Assembly: GCF_014451325.2 (NCBI RefSeq)
Contig: NZ_JACSCH020000001.1
Span: 474,845-538,844, forward strand
From: Streptomyces sp. CB02980
Lineage (GTDB): Bacteria; Actinomycetota; Actinomycetes; Streptomycetales; Streptomycetaceae
DNA length: 64,000 nucleotides
Reading direction: 5' to 3'
Position numbers and translations under genes: made by a program. A model generated the notes under the pieces. That model saw nothing but the letters and a program-made list of their open reading frames with translations. It had not been told where the DNA came from and did no database searches. Shown in pieces: positions 51,162 through 60,430 of this stretch (positions within the stretch are counted from its first letter, which is position 1; each line of letters opens with the position of its first letter).

Positions 51162-53663
51162 TCAGTTGACGGTCCACCGCTGAAGCGACGTGCCGGTGTC
51201 GGACTGCTGGGTGACGAGGGCTCCGTCGGCGGCGGATGCGGTGGTCAGGAGCAGCCCGCTCGCCGCGGAGGTGACGGTAGAGGTGCCGGCGGCCTGGCGG
51301 ACGATGTTCCAGCGCTGGTTGGCCCCCTTGGTGCAGGTCCACTGGATGATGCGCGCACCCGCGCTGGTCGAGCCGCCCTCGACGTCGGCGCACAGCCCGG
51401 ACTCGCTGTTCTTGAGCTCGTAGGTCCCGTCGGTCTGCTGGGTGAAGGTCCACTTCTGGTTGAGGCCGCCGGTCGGCGCCCAGGTGATGAGCCGGGTGCC
51501 GACGGTGGTGCTGTGGTCGGGGTTGTCGAGCGCCTTGCCCGCGGCGGTGAGGGTGTGGACGCCGTCGAGAGAGGCCGTCACGGCCCAGGTGAACGTGGTC
51601 GTGCCGGTGGCGCTGCCGGAGGACGCGGTGACGGTGACCGTGGACGTGCCCGCCGCGGTGGGGGTGCCGGTGATCAGTCCGCCGGTGCTGATGCTCAGAC
51701 CGGTGGGAAGGCCGGTGGCGGCGAAGGTCAGCGGCTTGCCCGCGGAGTCGGCGGCTTCCATCTGGAGGGAGACGGGCTTGTTCGGGGTGGTCGTCCGGTT
51801 GCCCGGATGGGTGACCGTCACCGTCTCGGGGACCTGAGTGGTCGGGGCCAGTGTGAGGGCCTGCTCACCCGCCGTCCGGGTGCCGCCGACCGCGTTGCCC
51901 GTGGTGTTGCTCCAGCTGCGGGTGGGCGTGGTCTCGGCGAGGCGGCCGGAGTCGGCGGAGAGGCCGATCACGAGGCCGCTGTAGCGGTTGACGATCTTGT
52001 AGGTGCCGGTGGCGGTGCCGTCGGTGGACGAGGTGCCCCGGATGACGAACCACTGCTGTCCGACGGTGGGACCGCCGGTCGGGGCGGCCGTGACGGTGGG
52101 TTTCGTGCCCCAGGCCCGCGTGGCGGTGGACGTGGTGCTCACGCCGAGGAGGTGGCCGGAGCCGGAGTTGGCGATGCGGTACGAGCCGTCGCCGTTCGGC
52201 GTGAAGGTCCACGACTCGAGGCCGGAACCGGTGGCGGCGGCCAGCGAGGTGGTGGCCGAACCGCCGGAGACCTGGGCCAGGACACGGCCACCGGAGCTGG
52301 AGATGCGGTACGCCTTGGTCGTGTCGACGGGGGCCGCCGGCTCGGTGGTGCCGATCGTCAGGTTGACGTACTCGCTGCTGGTGCCGTTGGAACAGCCGAA
52401 GGAGCAGTACGAGCGGAAGTTCTTGCCGACGATCCCGGAGCCGGTCTTGTTGCCGCTGTCGAGGAACCAGCGGTACCAGGACGCGTTCTTGTAGCTGCCG
52501 GTGTCACCGAGACGGAACCACTTCTGGGTGGCCAGGTTGTCGGTCGCGTAGATCTCCTGGGAGGCGTTGCCGCTCTGGTCGACCGCCTGGGGCTGGCCGA
52601 TGTACAGGCCGAGATGGGCGTTGTACGTGATGTCCATGACGAACAGCGGGGACGTCGGGGGCATCAGGCCGGCGGCCACCTGCTGGCTCACGGTGCCGCT
52701 GCCGGCCGGGTTGTACTCCTTCGACGGCGGGATGTAGCCCGTCGTGCTGCCGGGGCCGACCGGGACCATGGTGCTCTCGCGGCCTCCGACGCCGGGCTCG
52801 GACCAGGCGCCGTCGTACCACTTCTGCCAGGAGCCGGGCGCCATCTTCGACGCGATCGGAGCCCGGGCGACGTGCCCGTAGAACGCGGCCCAGCCACCGC
52901 CCTTGTTCACGATCCGGGAGCCGTAGAAGGCGTAGAAGTAGCCGGACGCCATGTCGACGAACAGGCGCTGGTCACCGGTGCCGTAGTGGTAGGTCTGCTG
53001 CGGGAAGGCAGCGGTGTCGCCGCGCTTGGTGCTGTAGTGCGAGGTGATGACGTGGTCCTTGATCGTCCACGTACGTCCCTGGTCCTTGGAGACGGCGTAG
53101 TCGATGCCGTCGTAGTGGATGCCGTCGCCGAAGGGCTGCGGGGTGAACTCGTTGTGCACGAGTCCGTACCAGTCGCCGGTGTCCGGGTCGACCCAGACAC
53201 CGGCGAGGTCGCAGTAGTTGCGGTGCGCGTACGAACCGGTGGACGGCGCCTGGGTGGACTCCACACCCGTCGGGCTGTTGTTGCAGCGCCAGGTGGTGTC
53301 GTTGTTGCGGTCGTTGGAGTTGGCCGGGTTCACCGCGTCGCTGATGCCGCCGGACCGGGTGGCATCGTCGAAGTTCGTTCCGGTGTAGAAGGTCCACTTG
53401 CGGGGGTCGCTCGCGCCGTACAGCGCGTGCGCCTGCTGGAAGTAGAAGGTGCCGTCCTTGTCGATGTACGTGCCGGCGGGGGTGTCGTCGGGGTGGGTCC
53501 ACGAACCCTTGGCGCCGACGGTGACGGTGTAGGTGGCGGCGCTGGGTGCCGCGGCCGCCACGTCCGCCGCCGACGCCATGGGCGTCGCCAGCGTGCTGCC
53601 GCCGGTGACGACCAGCGCGGCGGCGACGAGCGCCGCGGCCAGTCTGCTACGAGGAGTGGGCAT
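51162..53663 (-). CDS. Secreted Asp-box protein with two ricin-type domains
   Basis: An 833-residue exported protein, probably a glycan-active enzyme. A Sec signal (1-34) precedes an N-terminal domain of about 400 residues with one sialidase-like Asp box (SKDQGRTW) and many aromatic strands; I cannot assign a GH family. Two beta-trefoil modules follow: one divergent near 480-620 and one canonical ricin B with three QxW motifs (NQKWTF, NQRWNI, LQRWTV) at the C-terminus. An Ig-like putative domain (LTFAATGLPTGLSIS) lies between them. The ATG has AGGGAG upstream. It leads the biomass-degradation segment on this side. Confidence 0.75.
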   Translation of the reverse strand: MPTPRSRLAAALVAAALVVTGGSTLATPMASAADVAAAAPSAATYTVTVGAKGSWTHPDDTPAGTYIDKDGTFYFQQAHALYGASDPRKWTFYTGTNFDDATRSGGISDAVNPANSNDRNNDTTWRCNNSPTGVESTQAPSTGSYAHRNYCDLAGVWVDPDTGDWYGLVHNEFTPQPFGDGIHYDGIDYAVSKDQGRTWTIKDHVITSHYSTKRGDTAAFPQQTYHYGTGDQRLFVDMASGYFYAFYGSRIVNKGGGWAAFYGHVARAPIASKMAPGSWQKWYDGAWSEPGVGGRESTMVPVGPGSTTGYIPPSKEYNPAGSGTVSQQVAAGLMPPTSPLFVMDITYNAHLGLYIGQPQAVDQSGNASQEIYATDNLATQKWFRLGDTGSYKNASWYRWFLDSGNKTGSGIVGKNFRSYCSFGCSNGTSSEYVNLTIGTTEPAAPVDTTKAYRISSSGGRVLAQVSGGSATTSLAAATGSGLESWTFTPNGDGSYRIANSGSGHLLGVSTTSTATRAWGTKPTVTAAPTGGPTVGQQWFVIRGTSSTDGTATGTYKIVNRYSGLVIGLSADSGRLAETTPTRSWSNTTGNAVGGTRTAGEQALTLAPTTQVPETVTVTHPGNRTTTPNKPVSLQMEAADSAGKPLTFAATGLPTGLSISTGGLITGTPTAAGTSTVTVTASSGSATGTTTFTWAVTASLDGVHTLTAAGKALDNPDHSTTVGTRLITWAPTGGLNQKWTFTQQTDGTYELKNSESGLCADVEGGSTSAGARIIQWTCTKGANQRWNIVRQAAGTSTVTSAASGLLLTTASAADGALVTQQSDTGTSLQRWTVN

Positions 53664-53764
53664 GGTTCTCCCTGATCGGAGGAGCCGCGAGGGGGAGGGC
53701 TCCTTGACGGTCCGGCGTCCTCGGGGACGGCCGACGAACTGACGGGCGGGGCGCGGCCGGCTGT

Positions 53765-53805
53765 CGGGGTGGGGGTGAGGGCGTGGGGGGTGGGGTGGGG
53801 TGGGT
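53765..53805 (+). other. G-quadruplex-prone G-run cluster
   Basis: The 520-bp divergent gap 53664-54184 contains seven G-runs of three to six bases separated by one to three bases (GGGGTGGGGGTGAGGG and onward). It lies about 100 bp upstream of the Asp-box/ricin gene and 380 bp upstream of the serine hydrolase gene. Confidence 0.65.
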
Positions 53806-53925
53806 GCACGGCATGCGGCCAAGCGGCACTCAGACTGCTCGCACCCGCGTCATGGCTCATAGGGACGAATCGCCGCGGCGCTTGGACTTTCCGTCTGGAC
53901 GACGAGTCGCCGCCTCGCGCACCGC

Positions 53926-53980
53926 ACCGCAGCACACCGGACCGCAGCGCACCGCAGCGCACCGCAGCGCACCGGACCGC
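53926..53980. repeat. Decamer tandem repeat (ACCGCAGCGC)
   Basis: Three exact copies at 53941-53970 are flanked by degenerate copies on both sides. They lie in the same non-coding gap as the G-run cluster; no function is apparent. Confidence 0.8.
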
Positions 53981-54184
53981 GTCGCTCGCGGCCCCGAGCG
54001 GAGGCTGCTCAGCGCGTACCGGTGGGACACGTCCGCCGACCGGCCCTGGGCGGGGCGTGCCGCGGGCTCGTACGGCTTCCGGTCTGCTAGGCAGGCAGGT
54101 GCCCCGACCGGGTCTCCCGGCCCGGGCCGAGGGCCGGGCGCCGGCCCGCCGCCCCCAGCTCACCGCACCCAGGGAGATCCGCAC

Positions 54185-55372
54185 GTGCCCACCCGCACCC
54201 GTGGCCGCCGCCGCCCGCGCACCGTACTGCCCGCCGCCGCCTTCACCGCCGCCGTGCTCGGCGCGACGCTGCTCCAGCCCGCGCAGGCCGCCGACGGCCA
54301 CCCGCCGCGGCACGACCCGCGCCTGCAGCGGCAGCTCGACCGGCTCGTCGCCCAGGACGACGGCCCGCCCGGGGTGATCGCCCTGCTCACGAGGGGCGAC
54401 CGTACCCAGGTGTACACCGCGGGCGTCGGCGACATCACCACCGGCCGGCCGCCGCGCCCCGACGACCACATGCGGATCGCCAGCACCGCCAAGGCGTTCA
54501 GCGGCGCCGTCGCCCTCCGGCTCGTCGACCAGGGCCGGCTCTCCCTCGACGACACCGTCGCCGACCTGCTGCCCGGACAGCCCGCGGCCTGGGGTGCGGT
54601 GACGCTGCGCCAGCTCCTGGCGCACACCAGCGGTCTGCCCGACTACTCCGCCGACCCCGAGTTCGTGGCCATCCTCACCGCCGACCCCCACCACGTCTTC
54701 GACCCGCGCCGGCTCCTCGACTTCGTCGCCGACAAGCCGCTGCTCTTCAGTCCCGGCTCGCTGTACGAGTACTCCAACTCCGACAACATCGCGGTGGCGC
54801 TCATGGCGGAGGCCGCGACCGGCCGCTCCTACGAGGACCTCCTCGACGAGCTCGTGTACCGGCCCCTGGGCCTGCACCGCACCAGCCTGCCGCTGGGCTA
54901 CCGGCTCCCGCGGCCCTATCTCCACGGCTACGCGGTCGCCCCGCCGGCCGCCCCCGAGGACGTGAGCGAGGCCTTCGGCGCCTCCGGGGCCTGGGCTTCG
55001 GGCGGAATCGTCTCCACCCCCCGAGAGCTGGGCAGGTTCATCCGCGCCTACGCCGGCCCCGCGCTGCTCTCGGATCAGACCCGCAAGGCGCAACTCGCGT
55101 TCCGCCCCGGCGACTCCTCCGAGCCCCCGGGGCCCGGCACGAACGCCGCCGGGCTGGCGATCTTCCAGTACACCACCCGCTGCGGAGTGCTCTACGGCCA
55201 CACCGGGAACACCACCGGCTACACCCAGCTCATCGCTGCCACCCCCGACGGCACCCGCTCCCTGACCTTCTCCATCAACACCCAGACCAGCCCCCGCAAC
55301 AAGCCCGCCCTGCTCGCCCGACTGCGCACCGTCCAGGAGGACTTCGCCTGCGCCCTTCTCAAGGACGGGTGA
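54185..55372 (+). CDS. Secreted serine-type D-Ala-D-Ala carboxypeptidase/beta-lactamase-like hydrolase
   Basis: A 395-residue exported member of the R61 D,D-peptidase/class C beta-lactamase family. The signal peptide (1-37) follows an Arg-rich start. The SxxK motif is Ser100-Thr-Ala-Lys103 (RIASTAKAF), the YxN motif is YEYSNSDN and the third motif is YGHTGNTTGY, the HTG form typical of D,D-peptidases. LLAHTSGLPDY precedes the second motif. Likely substrates are peptidoglycan stem peptides. The GTG start has AGGGAG 8 nt upstream. Confidence 0.9.
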   Translation: MPTRTRGRRRPRTVLPAAAFTAAVLGATLLQPAQAADGHPPRHDPRLQRQLDRLVAQDDGPPGVIALLTRGDRTQVYTAGVGDITTGRPPRPDDHMRIASTAKAFSGAVALRLVDQGRLSLDDTVADLLPGQPAAWGAVTLRQLLAHTSGLPDYSADPEFVAILTADPHHVFDPRRLLDFVADKPLLFSPGSLYEYSNSDNIAVALMAEAATGRSYEDLLDELVYRPLGLHRTSLPLGYRLPRPYLHGYAVAPPAAPEDVSEAFGASGAWASGGIVSTPRELGRFIRAYAGPALLSDQTRKAQLAFRPGDSSEPPGPGTNAAGLAIFQYTTRCGVLYGHTGNTTGYTQLIAATPDGTRSLTFSINTQTSPRNKPALLARLRTVQEDFACALLKDG

Positions 55373-55413
55373 GGCGACCCCTCGGCCGCGGCACGGCTGA
55401 GCGCGCGGTCTCG

Positions 55414-56427
55414 TCAGGAGCTGGCGCGGGCGACCAGGCGCGTGGGCAGGATCAGCGGGGTGGGGTCCTGCCCGTTGATGAGCGCGACGAGCATGCGCGC
55501 CATCTCCCGTCCGAGACCCTCTATGGGCTGGTGGACCGTGGTCAGCGGCGGATCGGCCATCCGGGCCACGGCAAGGTCGTCGAAGCCGACCACGGCGACG
55601 TCACCGGGGACCGGCCGACCGGCCTCGCGCAGCGTGCGCAGCGCGCCGACTCCCATGTTGTCGCTCGCGGCGAACACCCCGTCCACGTCGGGGTGGTTCG
55701 CCAGCAGGGCGGCCATGGCTTCGGCTCCGCTGGACTCGGTGAAGTCGCCGACCTCCGGCGGGTACGGTTCGAGGCCCGCCGCCAGCATGGCATCCCGGTA
55801 GCCGCGGTACCGGGCGCGCCCGGCCTCGGTGTCCAGGCGCCCGCAGATCGTGGCCACGCGGGTCCGGCCGGCCGAGATCAGGTGCTCGGTCGCCGCGCGC
55901 GCTCCGCCGATGTTGTCGACGTCCACGTACCACCGGGGGTCCAACCCGACCGGGCGCCCGCCGAACACGACGGGCATCTCCGCCTCCTGGGCCATGCGGG
56001 CCAGCGGATCGTCCTCGCGCAGCGCCATCAGCATCACGCCGTCGGCACCCTTGGACCGCAGAAGCTGCTCCACTCTCCTGCGACCCCGGTCGGAGGCGGC
56101 CAGGCACAGCATCAGGTGCAGATCGGCGTCCTCCAGGGCGGCCGAGGCCCCCACGATCACCTGGGCGAAGAACGGATCCGCGAAGATCGACGGATCCTCC
56201 CCCGAGACGACCAGGGCCGCCGCGCCCGTCTGACGGGTCGCCAGCGCACGGGCCGTCGGATTCGGTACGTAGTCGAGTCGGTGGACGGCCCGTTCGACCG
56301 CCTCGCGTTTGGCGCGGCTGACGTGCGGGGCGTTGTTGAGCACACGGGAGGCCACCGACCGCGACACACCGGCCAGTTCGGCCACCTCGTCGAGTGTCGA
56401 CTGCCGGCGTGGCACACCTTCGGCCAT
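55414..56427 (-). CDS. LacI-family repressor, probable regulator of the adjacent cellulases
   Basis: A 337-residue LacI/GalR regulator. The N-terminal helix-turn-helix and hinge are clear (STLDEVAELAGVSRSVASRVLNNAPHVSRAKREAVERAV... YVPNPTARALATR). The periplasmic-binding-like sugar domain follows, with VFAASDNMGVGAL and VGFDDLAVARMADPPLTTVHQP. It is divergent from two GH6 genes, with one operator before its own start and two before the GH6 gene. The operators resemble CebR boxes, so cello-oligosaccharides are likely inducers by analogy with CebR. Confidence 0.92.
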   Translation of the reverse strand: MAEGVPRRQSTLDEVAELAGVSRSVASRVLNNAPHVSRAKREAVERAVHRLDYVPNPTARALATRQTGAAALVVSGEDPSIFADPFFAQVIVGASAALEDADLHLMLCLAASDRGRRRVEQLLRSKGADGVMLMALREDDPLARMAQEAEMPVVFGGRPVGLDPRWYVDVDNIGGARAATEHLISAGRTRVATICGRLDTEAGRARYRGYRDAMLAAGLEPYPPEVGDFTESSGAEAMAALLANHPDVDGVFAASDNMGVGALRTLREAGRPVPGDVAVVGFDDLAVARMADPPLTTVHQPIEGLGREMARMLVALINGQDPTPLILPTRLVARASS

Positions 56428-56466
56428 GATCTGCCCTCACTGTCGTGCTCTGAACCGGTGGAAGAC

Positions 56467-56480
56467 TGGGAGCGCTTCCA
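56467..56480. promoter_or_regulatory. LacI-type operator upstream of the LacI gene
   Basis: TGGGAGCGCTTCCA, 13 of 14 positions of the Streptomyces CebR box TGGGAGCGCTCCCA, lies 39 bp ahead of the regulator's start and implies autoregulation. Confidence 0.75.
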
Positions 56481-56538
56481 GTTCCTGGACTGTAGAGCTT
56501 TCTTTCCGCCGCGTGAAGTGCGGGTTACATGACGGCTC

Positions 56539-56629
56539 TTGACAGTGCTTGTGGGCGCGTCACACGATACGGCCACACCCCAGGCATGCAGAGCGTGCAC
56601 TGGAATCGCTTCCAGTGGGAGCGCTTCCA
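56539..56629 (+). promoter_or_regulatory. GH6 promoter with two LacI-type operators
   Basis: TTGACA (56539-56544) is a consensus -35 box, with a weak CACGAT 18 bp further on. Operators TGGAATCGCTTCCA (56601-56614) and TGGGAGCGCTTCCA (56616-56629) lie one base apart downstream of the promoter. The remaining leader to 56778 shows nothing further. Confidence 0.7.
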
Positions 56630-56778
56630 CGCATCCTCGTACGCCTGAGGTGCCCTCTTGTCCCCGCCGGTGCGGAACCGCCGCAAGGGGACGCCGTACC
56701 ACCGCACTTCCTCAGTGCGTCGCCGGATCGGGACGAGACTGCGCGACGCGTCCGCCGTCAGGAAACCGAGGTACAGCC

Positions 56779-57744
56779 ATGCGCCACAGAATCCGCGCCC
56801 TCGTGGCAGCCCTTTCCGCGCTGCCGTTGGCGCTCGCCGTCGCGCCGTCCGCCCACGCGGCGGACCCGACCACCATGACCAGCGGGTTCTATGTGGACCC
56901 GAGCTCCAGCGCGAAGCAGTGGGTCGCCGCCAACTCCGGTGACGGTCGAGCGCCCGCGATCAACGCGTCCCTCGCCAACACCCCCATGGCCCGCTGGTTC
57001 GGCTCCTGGAGCGGCACCATCGGCACCGCCACGGGTGCGTACGTCGGGGCGGCGGACCACTCGGACAAGCTGCCCGTCCTCGTCGCCTACAACATCTACA
57101 ACCGCGACACGTGCGGCGGGCACTCCGGAGGCGGCGCCGCCTCCCCGTCCGCCTACGCGACCTGGATCGCGCAGTTCGCCGGCGGGATCGCCGGCCGCCC
57201 GGCCGCCGTCGTCCTCGAACCGGACTCCCTCGCGGACTACGGCTGCATGAACCAGACGCAGATCCGCGAACGCCAGGGCATGATCATCGGAGCACTCGCC
57301 GAGTTCAACCGCCAGGCGCCCCACACCTGGGTCTATCTCGACGCCGGCAACCCCGGCTGGGTGAGCGCGGCGACGATGGCCCAGCGCCTCCACGAAGCCG
57401 GCCTCCGGCAGGCCCACGGCTTCTCCCTCAACATCTCCAACTACTACACCACCGCGCAGAACACCGCCTACGGCAACTCGGTCAACAGCGAACTGGCCGC
57501 CCGCTACGGCTACACCAAGCCGTTCGTCGTCGACACCAGCCGGAACGGCAACGGATCCAACGGCGAGTGGTGCAACGCCGCGGGCCGCCGCATCGGTACC
57601 CCCACCCAGCTGGGAGGCGGCGCGGAGATGCTCCTGTGGATCAAGACCCCGGGTGAGTCCGACGGCAACTGCGGCGTCGGAACGGGATCCTCGGCCGGAC
57701 AGTTCCTCCCCGAGGCCGCCTACAAGATGATCTACGGCTACTGA
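56779..57744 (+). CDS. Secreted GH6 endoglucanase-type cellulase, no CBM
   Basis: Predicted extracellular beta-1,4-glucanase of family GH6, 321 residues. Sec signal 1-28 (ending AHA). The catalytic domain shows FYVDPSSSAKQW, YNIYNRDTCGG with the putative general acid Asp110, VVLEPDSLAD with Asp149, VYLDAGNPGW and the C-terminal WIKTPGESDGNC. The short, loop-poor domain is the endo type. It lacks the CBM2 module and linker found on many Streptomyces GH6 cellulases. It is first of two GH6 genes under LacI-type operators. Confidence 0.92.
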   Translation: MRHRIRALVAALSALPLALAVAPSAHAADPTTMTSGFYVDPSSSAKQWVAANSGDGRAPAINASLANTPMARWFGSWSGTIGTATGAYVGAADHSDKLPVLVAYNIYNRDTCGGHSGGGAASPSAYATWIAQFAGGIAGRPAAVVLEPDSLADYGCMNQTQIRERQGMIIGALAEFNRQAPHTWVYLDAGNPGWVSAATMAQRLHEAGLRQAHGFSLNISNYYTTAQNTAYGNSVNSELAARYGYTKPFVVDTSRNGNGSNGEWCNAAGRRIGTPTQLGGGAEMLLWIKTPGESDGNCGVGTGSSAGQFLPEAAYKMIYGY

Positions 57745-57838
57745 CCCCGGACTCCTGTGGCCCGGTTCCCGCCGCCCCGGGACCGGGTCGCAGGAGCCAC
57801 CGGCCCGCCCCTCATCCATCCCTCGACCAGGAGCCCCA

Positions 57839-59119
57839 TTGAAGCCACGCAGCCTACGGCGCCGTGCGACCGCCGCCCTCGCGGCGCTCGCGGCCTGTGC
57901 CGCCCTCACCGCGACGCAGGGCCAGGCGCAGGCCGCCCCCGCCGGGGACGGGATCACCCCGACCACCCGGTTCTACGTGGACCCGCACAGCAAGGCAGCC
58001 AAGCAGGCCCTCGTCGACTTCGGGAACGGCGACTTCGCGAACGCCGTGAACATGGCCAAGCTCGCGAGCTGGCCGCAGGCCGAGTGGTTCACCGAGGGCA
58101 CGCCCGCCGAGGTACGGGGCAAGGTGAGAACTCTCGTCCGCGAGGCCCGGGCGGTGAACCGGACCCCCGTCCTGGTCCCCTACAACGTGCCGGGTCGGGA
58201 CTGCACCCAGTACTCCAGCGGCGGAGCCGCGTCCTCAGCCGCCTACCGGCAGTGGATCGACGCCTTCGCCGCCGCTATCGGCGACAGCAAGGCGGTCGTC
58301 GTGGTCGAGCCCGACGGCCTTGCCCTCCTCCCCAGGGACTGCGGGCCGGCCGTGGACCCGACCGGCGAACTCACGGCGACCCGCATCGCCGATCTCGCAT
58401 ACGCGGTCAGGACCATCAAGTCCAAGGCCGGCACCGCGGTCTACCTGGACGCGGGCAACGTCCTGTGGCGTCCCGTCGGCGACATGGCGCGGCGGTTGCT
58501 GGACGCCGGCGTCCGGTACGGCGACGGCTTCGCCCTCAACGTGTCCAACACCCACCCCACCGACCACAACGCCAGGTACGGCACGTGGATCGCGAAGTGC
58601 ATGTGGTTCGCCACCGAGGGGCCCGCGGAGGCGCGCGGCCACACCGACTGGTGTGCCACGCAGTACTACTCGTCCGCCGCACCCAACGACGGCGCCCCCG
58701 GCAACGCCGTCGACTCCGCCGACCCCGCCACCTGGCGCTGGACCGACGCGTGGTTCGACCAGAGCGTGGGCACCCCGCCCACCGACGCGCTGCACCACTT
58801 CGTCATCGACACCAGCCGCAACGGTCTGGGCGCCTGGACCCCGGAGCCCGGCAGGTACAGCGGGGACCCTGAGATCTGGTGCAACGCGCCCGGCCGTGGC
58901 CTCGGCCCGCGTCCCACCGCCGAGACCGGCGTCCCGCTCGTCGACGCCTACCTGTGGGTCAAGATCCCCGGTGAGTCCGACGGCAGCTGCACACGCAACA
59001 CCGGCGGCACCATCGACCCCGAGTACGGCATCGTCGACCCGCCCGCCGGCACCTGGTGGCCCGCCCAGGCACACACGCTCGCCCGCAACGGGGCCCCGCG
59101 CCTGACGTTCAACCGCTGA
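57839..59119 (+). CDS. Secreted GH6 exocellulase-type (cellobiohydrolase), no CBM
   Basis: A 426-residue GH6 enzyme. Signal 1-33, then FYVDPHSKAAKQ, LVPYNVPGRDC with Asp121 as putative general acid, VVVVEPDGLALLPRDC and WVKIPGESDGSC. Extra loops compared with the first GH6 (for example CMWFATEG and NDGAPGNAVD insertions) are typical of tunnel-forming exocellulases. It starts at a TTG with AGGAG 5 nt upstream, 94 bp after the endoglucanase stop, probably in one operon. The two should act in synergy on cellulose. No binding module is present. Confidence 0.9.
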   Translation: MKPRSLRRRATAALAALAACAALTATQGQAQAAPAGDGITPTTRFYVDPHSKAAKQALVDFGNGDFANAVNMAKLASWPQAEWFTEGTPAEVRGKVRTLVREARAVNRTPVLVPYNVPGRDCTQYSSGGAASSAAYRQWIDAFAAAIGDSKAVVVVEPDGLALLPRDCGPAVDPTGELTATRIADLAYAVRTIKSKAGTAVYLDAGNVLWRPVGDMARRLLDAGVRYGDGFALNVSNTHPTDHNARYGTWIAKCMWFATEGPAEARGHTDWCATQYYSSAAPNDGAPGNAVDSADPATWRWTDAWFDQSVGTPPTDALHHFVIDTSRNGLGAWTPEPGRYSGDPEIWCNAPGRGLGPRPTAETGVPLVDAYLWVKIPGESDGSCTRNTGGTIDPEYGIVDPPAGTWWPAQAHTLARNGAPRLTFNR

Positions 59120-59234
59120 GCTCCGCCCCTGTCCCCCCGCCCGAGACACCAGGGGGCAGCCCCCGGGGGGAGAGGATGACGGCAGGCGCGATGCCGGCGG
59201 GGAGGCGCGGGAAGGCGGGGGTGCTCATCCGCGG

Positions 59235-60218
59235 TCAGATCTCCGGTGAGAGCCCGCGCTCGCGCAGCCAGGACAGTTGGACCGGCGGGTTGGAGCCGCA
59301 GCCGCCGCCGTGGTCGCCGAAGGGCCAGACGGTCATCGTGCGGTCCTTCCCCTGGTAGCTGTTGAAGGCGGCGTAGACCGTCGAGGGCGGGCATATCGGG
59401 TCCATCAGGCCGACGCTGAACAGTGCCGGAGCGGTGGCCCGCTGGGCGAAGTGGACGCCGTCGAAGTGGTCGAGGGTGGCGAAGGTCTGCTCCACGCGGT
59501 CGCGGCTGTGCCAGCGCAGGTACTCGACGATCTCCGGGTAGGGGCCCTCCCCGGTGATCTGTACGGCCCGGCGGAAGTGGCACAGGAACGGGACGTCCGG
59601 CAGCGCCGCCGCGACGCGGTCCCCGGCGAGACCGGCCACGGCGAGGGCCAGGCCGCCCCCCTGGCTGCCTCCTGCCACGACCACCCTCTCGGGGTCGAGC
59701 CCGGGCAGTTCCGTGACGGCGTCCACGGCGCGCACGCAGTCGGTGATCAGGCGCCGGTAGTAGTAGTTCTCGGGGGAGTCGATGCCACGGGTCATGAATC
59801 CCCCGGCCCACTGCGTGCCGTCGCCCGCCGTACGGTCCGGCGTGTCGTGACCCTGGCCCCGGCTGTCGACGACGAGCTGGGCGTAACCGGCGGCGGACCA
59901 GAACAGGTGGTCGGTGGGCAGACCACGACCACCGCTGTAGCCGATGTACGTGACGACGACCGGCAGCGGTCCCTCCGCGCCGCGCGGGCGCAGCAGCCAG
60001 GCGGCCACCGGCTCGCCGTTCCAGCCAGGGAAGCGCACGTCGTCGACCTCGACGGTGTGCAGCAGGTGTGCGGACGTGACGCGTTCGGTCTTGACGGTCC
60101 CGTCGTAGGACCTGGCTTCGGCGAGGGAGCGGGACCAGAACGCGTCGAAGTCCCGCGGGGCGGGCAGTTGCGGCCGGTAGCCGACGAGTTCGTCGGTACC
60201 GAAGTCGGTGAGCGGCAT
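59235..60218 (-). CDS. CE7-family acetyl xylan esterase/cephalosporin deacetylase
   Basis: A 327-residue alpha/beta hydrolase of carbohydrate esterase family 7, removing acetyl groups from xylo-oligosaccharides. The opening LTDFGTDELVGYRPQLPAPRDFDAFW is family-typical. The nucleophile elbow is GGSQGGG (near 185), preceded by the RGQGHDTPD motif; the acid is in LMDPICPPST and the His in FGDHGGGCG. There is no signal peptide, so it is cytoplasmic and acts on imported oligosaccharides. It is monocistronic, between the convergent GH6 genes and a large terminator. Confidence 0.92.
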   Translation of the reverse strand: MPLTDFGTDELVGYRPQLPAPRDFDAFWSRSLAEARSYDGTVKTERVTSAHLLHTVEVDDVRFPGWNGEPVAAWLLRPRGAEGPLPVVVTYIGYSGGRGLPTDHLFWSAAGYAQLVVDSRGQGHDTPDRTAGDGTQWAGGFMTRGIDSPENYYYRRLITDCVRAVDAVTELPGLDPERVVVAGGSQGGGLALAVAGLAGDRVAAALPDVPFLCHFRRAVQITGEGPYPEIVEYLRWHSRDRVEQTFATLDHFDGVHFAQRATAPALFSVGLMDPICPPSTVYAAFNSYQGKDRTMTVWPFGDHGGGCGSNPPVQLSWLRERGLSPEI

Positions 60219-60304
60219 GGTGCTTCCTCCGGTCGGAGTGTGGACGAGGTGACGGGGTGGTGGGGTTCACGTGACACCGGGAACGCGCGCCCGGCGGACA
60301 CGGC

Positions 60305-60373
60305 CCTGGGGGTGTCTTGTCGATCAGGCCGGATCAGCCGCGAGCCCGGCCTGATCGGCAAGACACCCCCAGG
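60305..60373. terminator. 28-bp near-perfect inverted repeat downstream of the GH3 gene
   Basis: Arms starting CCTGGGGGTGTCTTG match over 28 bp with one G-U-compatible mismatch and a 13-nt loop. It lies 58 bp past the GH3 stop and 87 bp before the CE7 start, so it ends the GH3 transcript and insulates the esterase gene. Confidence 0.85.
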
Positions 60374-60430
60374 AGGTGGCGGCCCGTCCCCCCACGTCGG
60401 ACGGGCCGCCGGACCATGGGGCGCAGGCGA

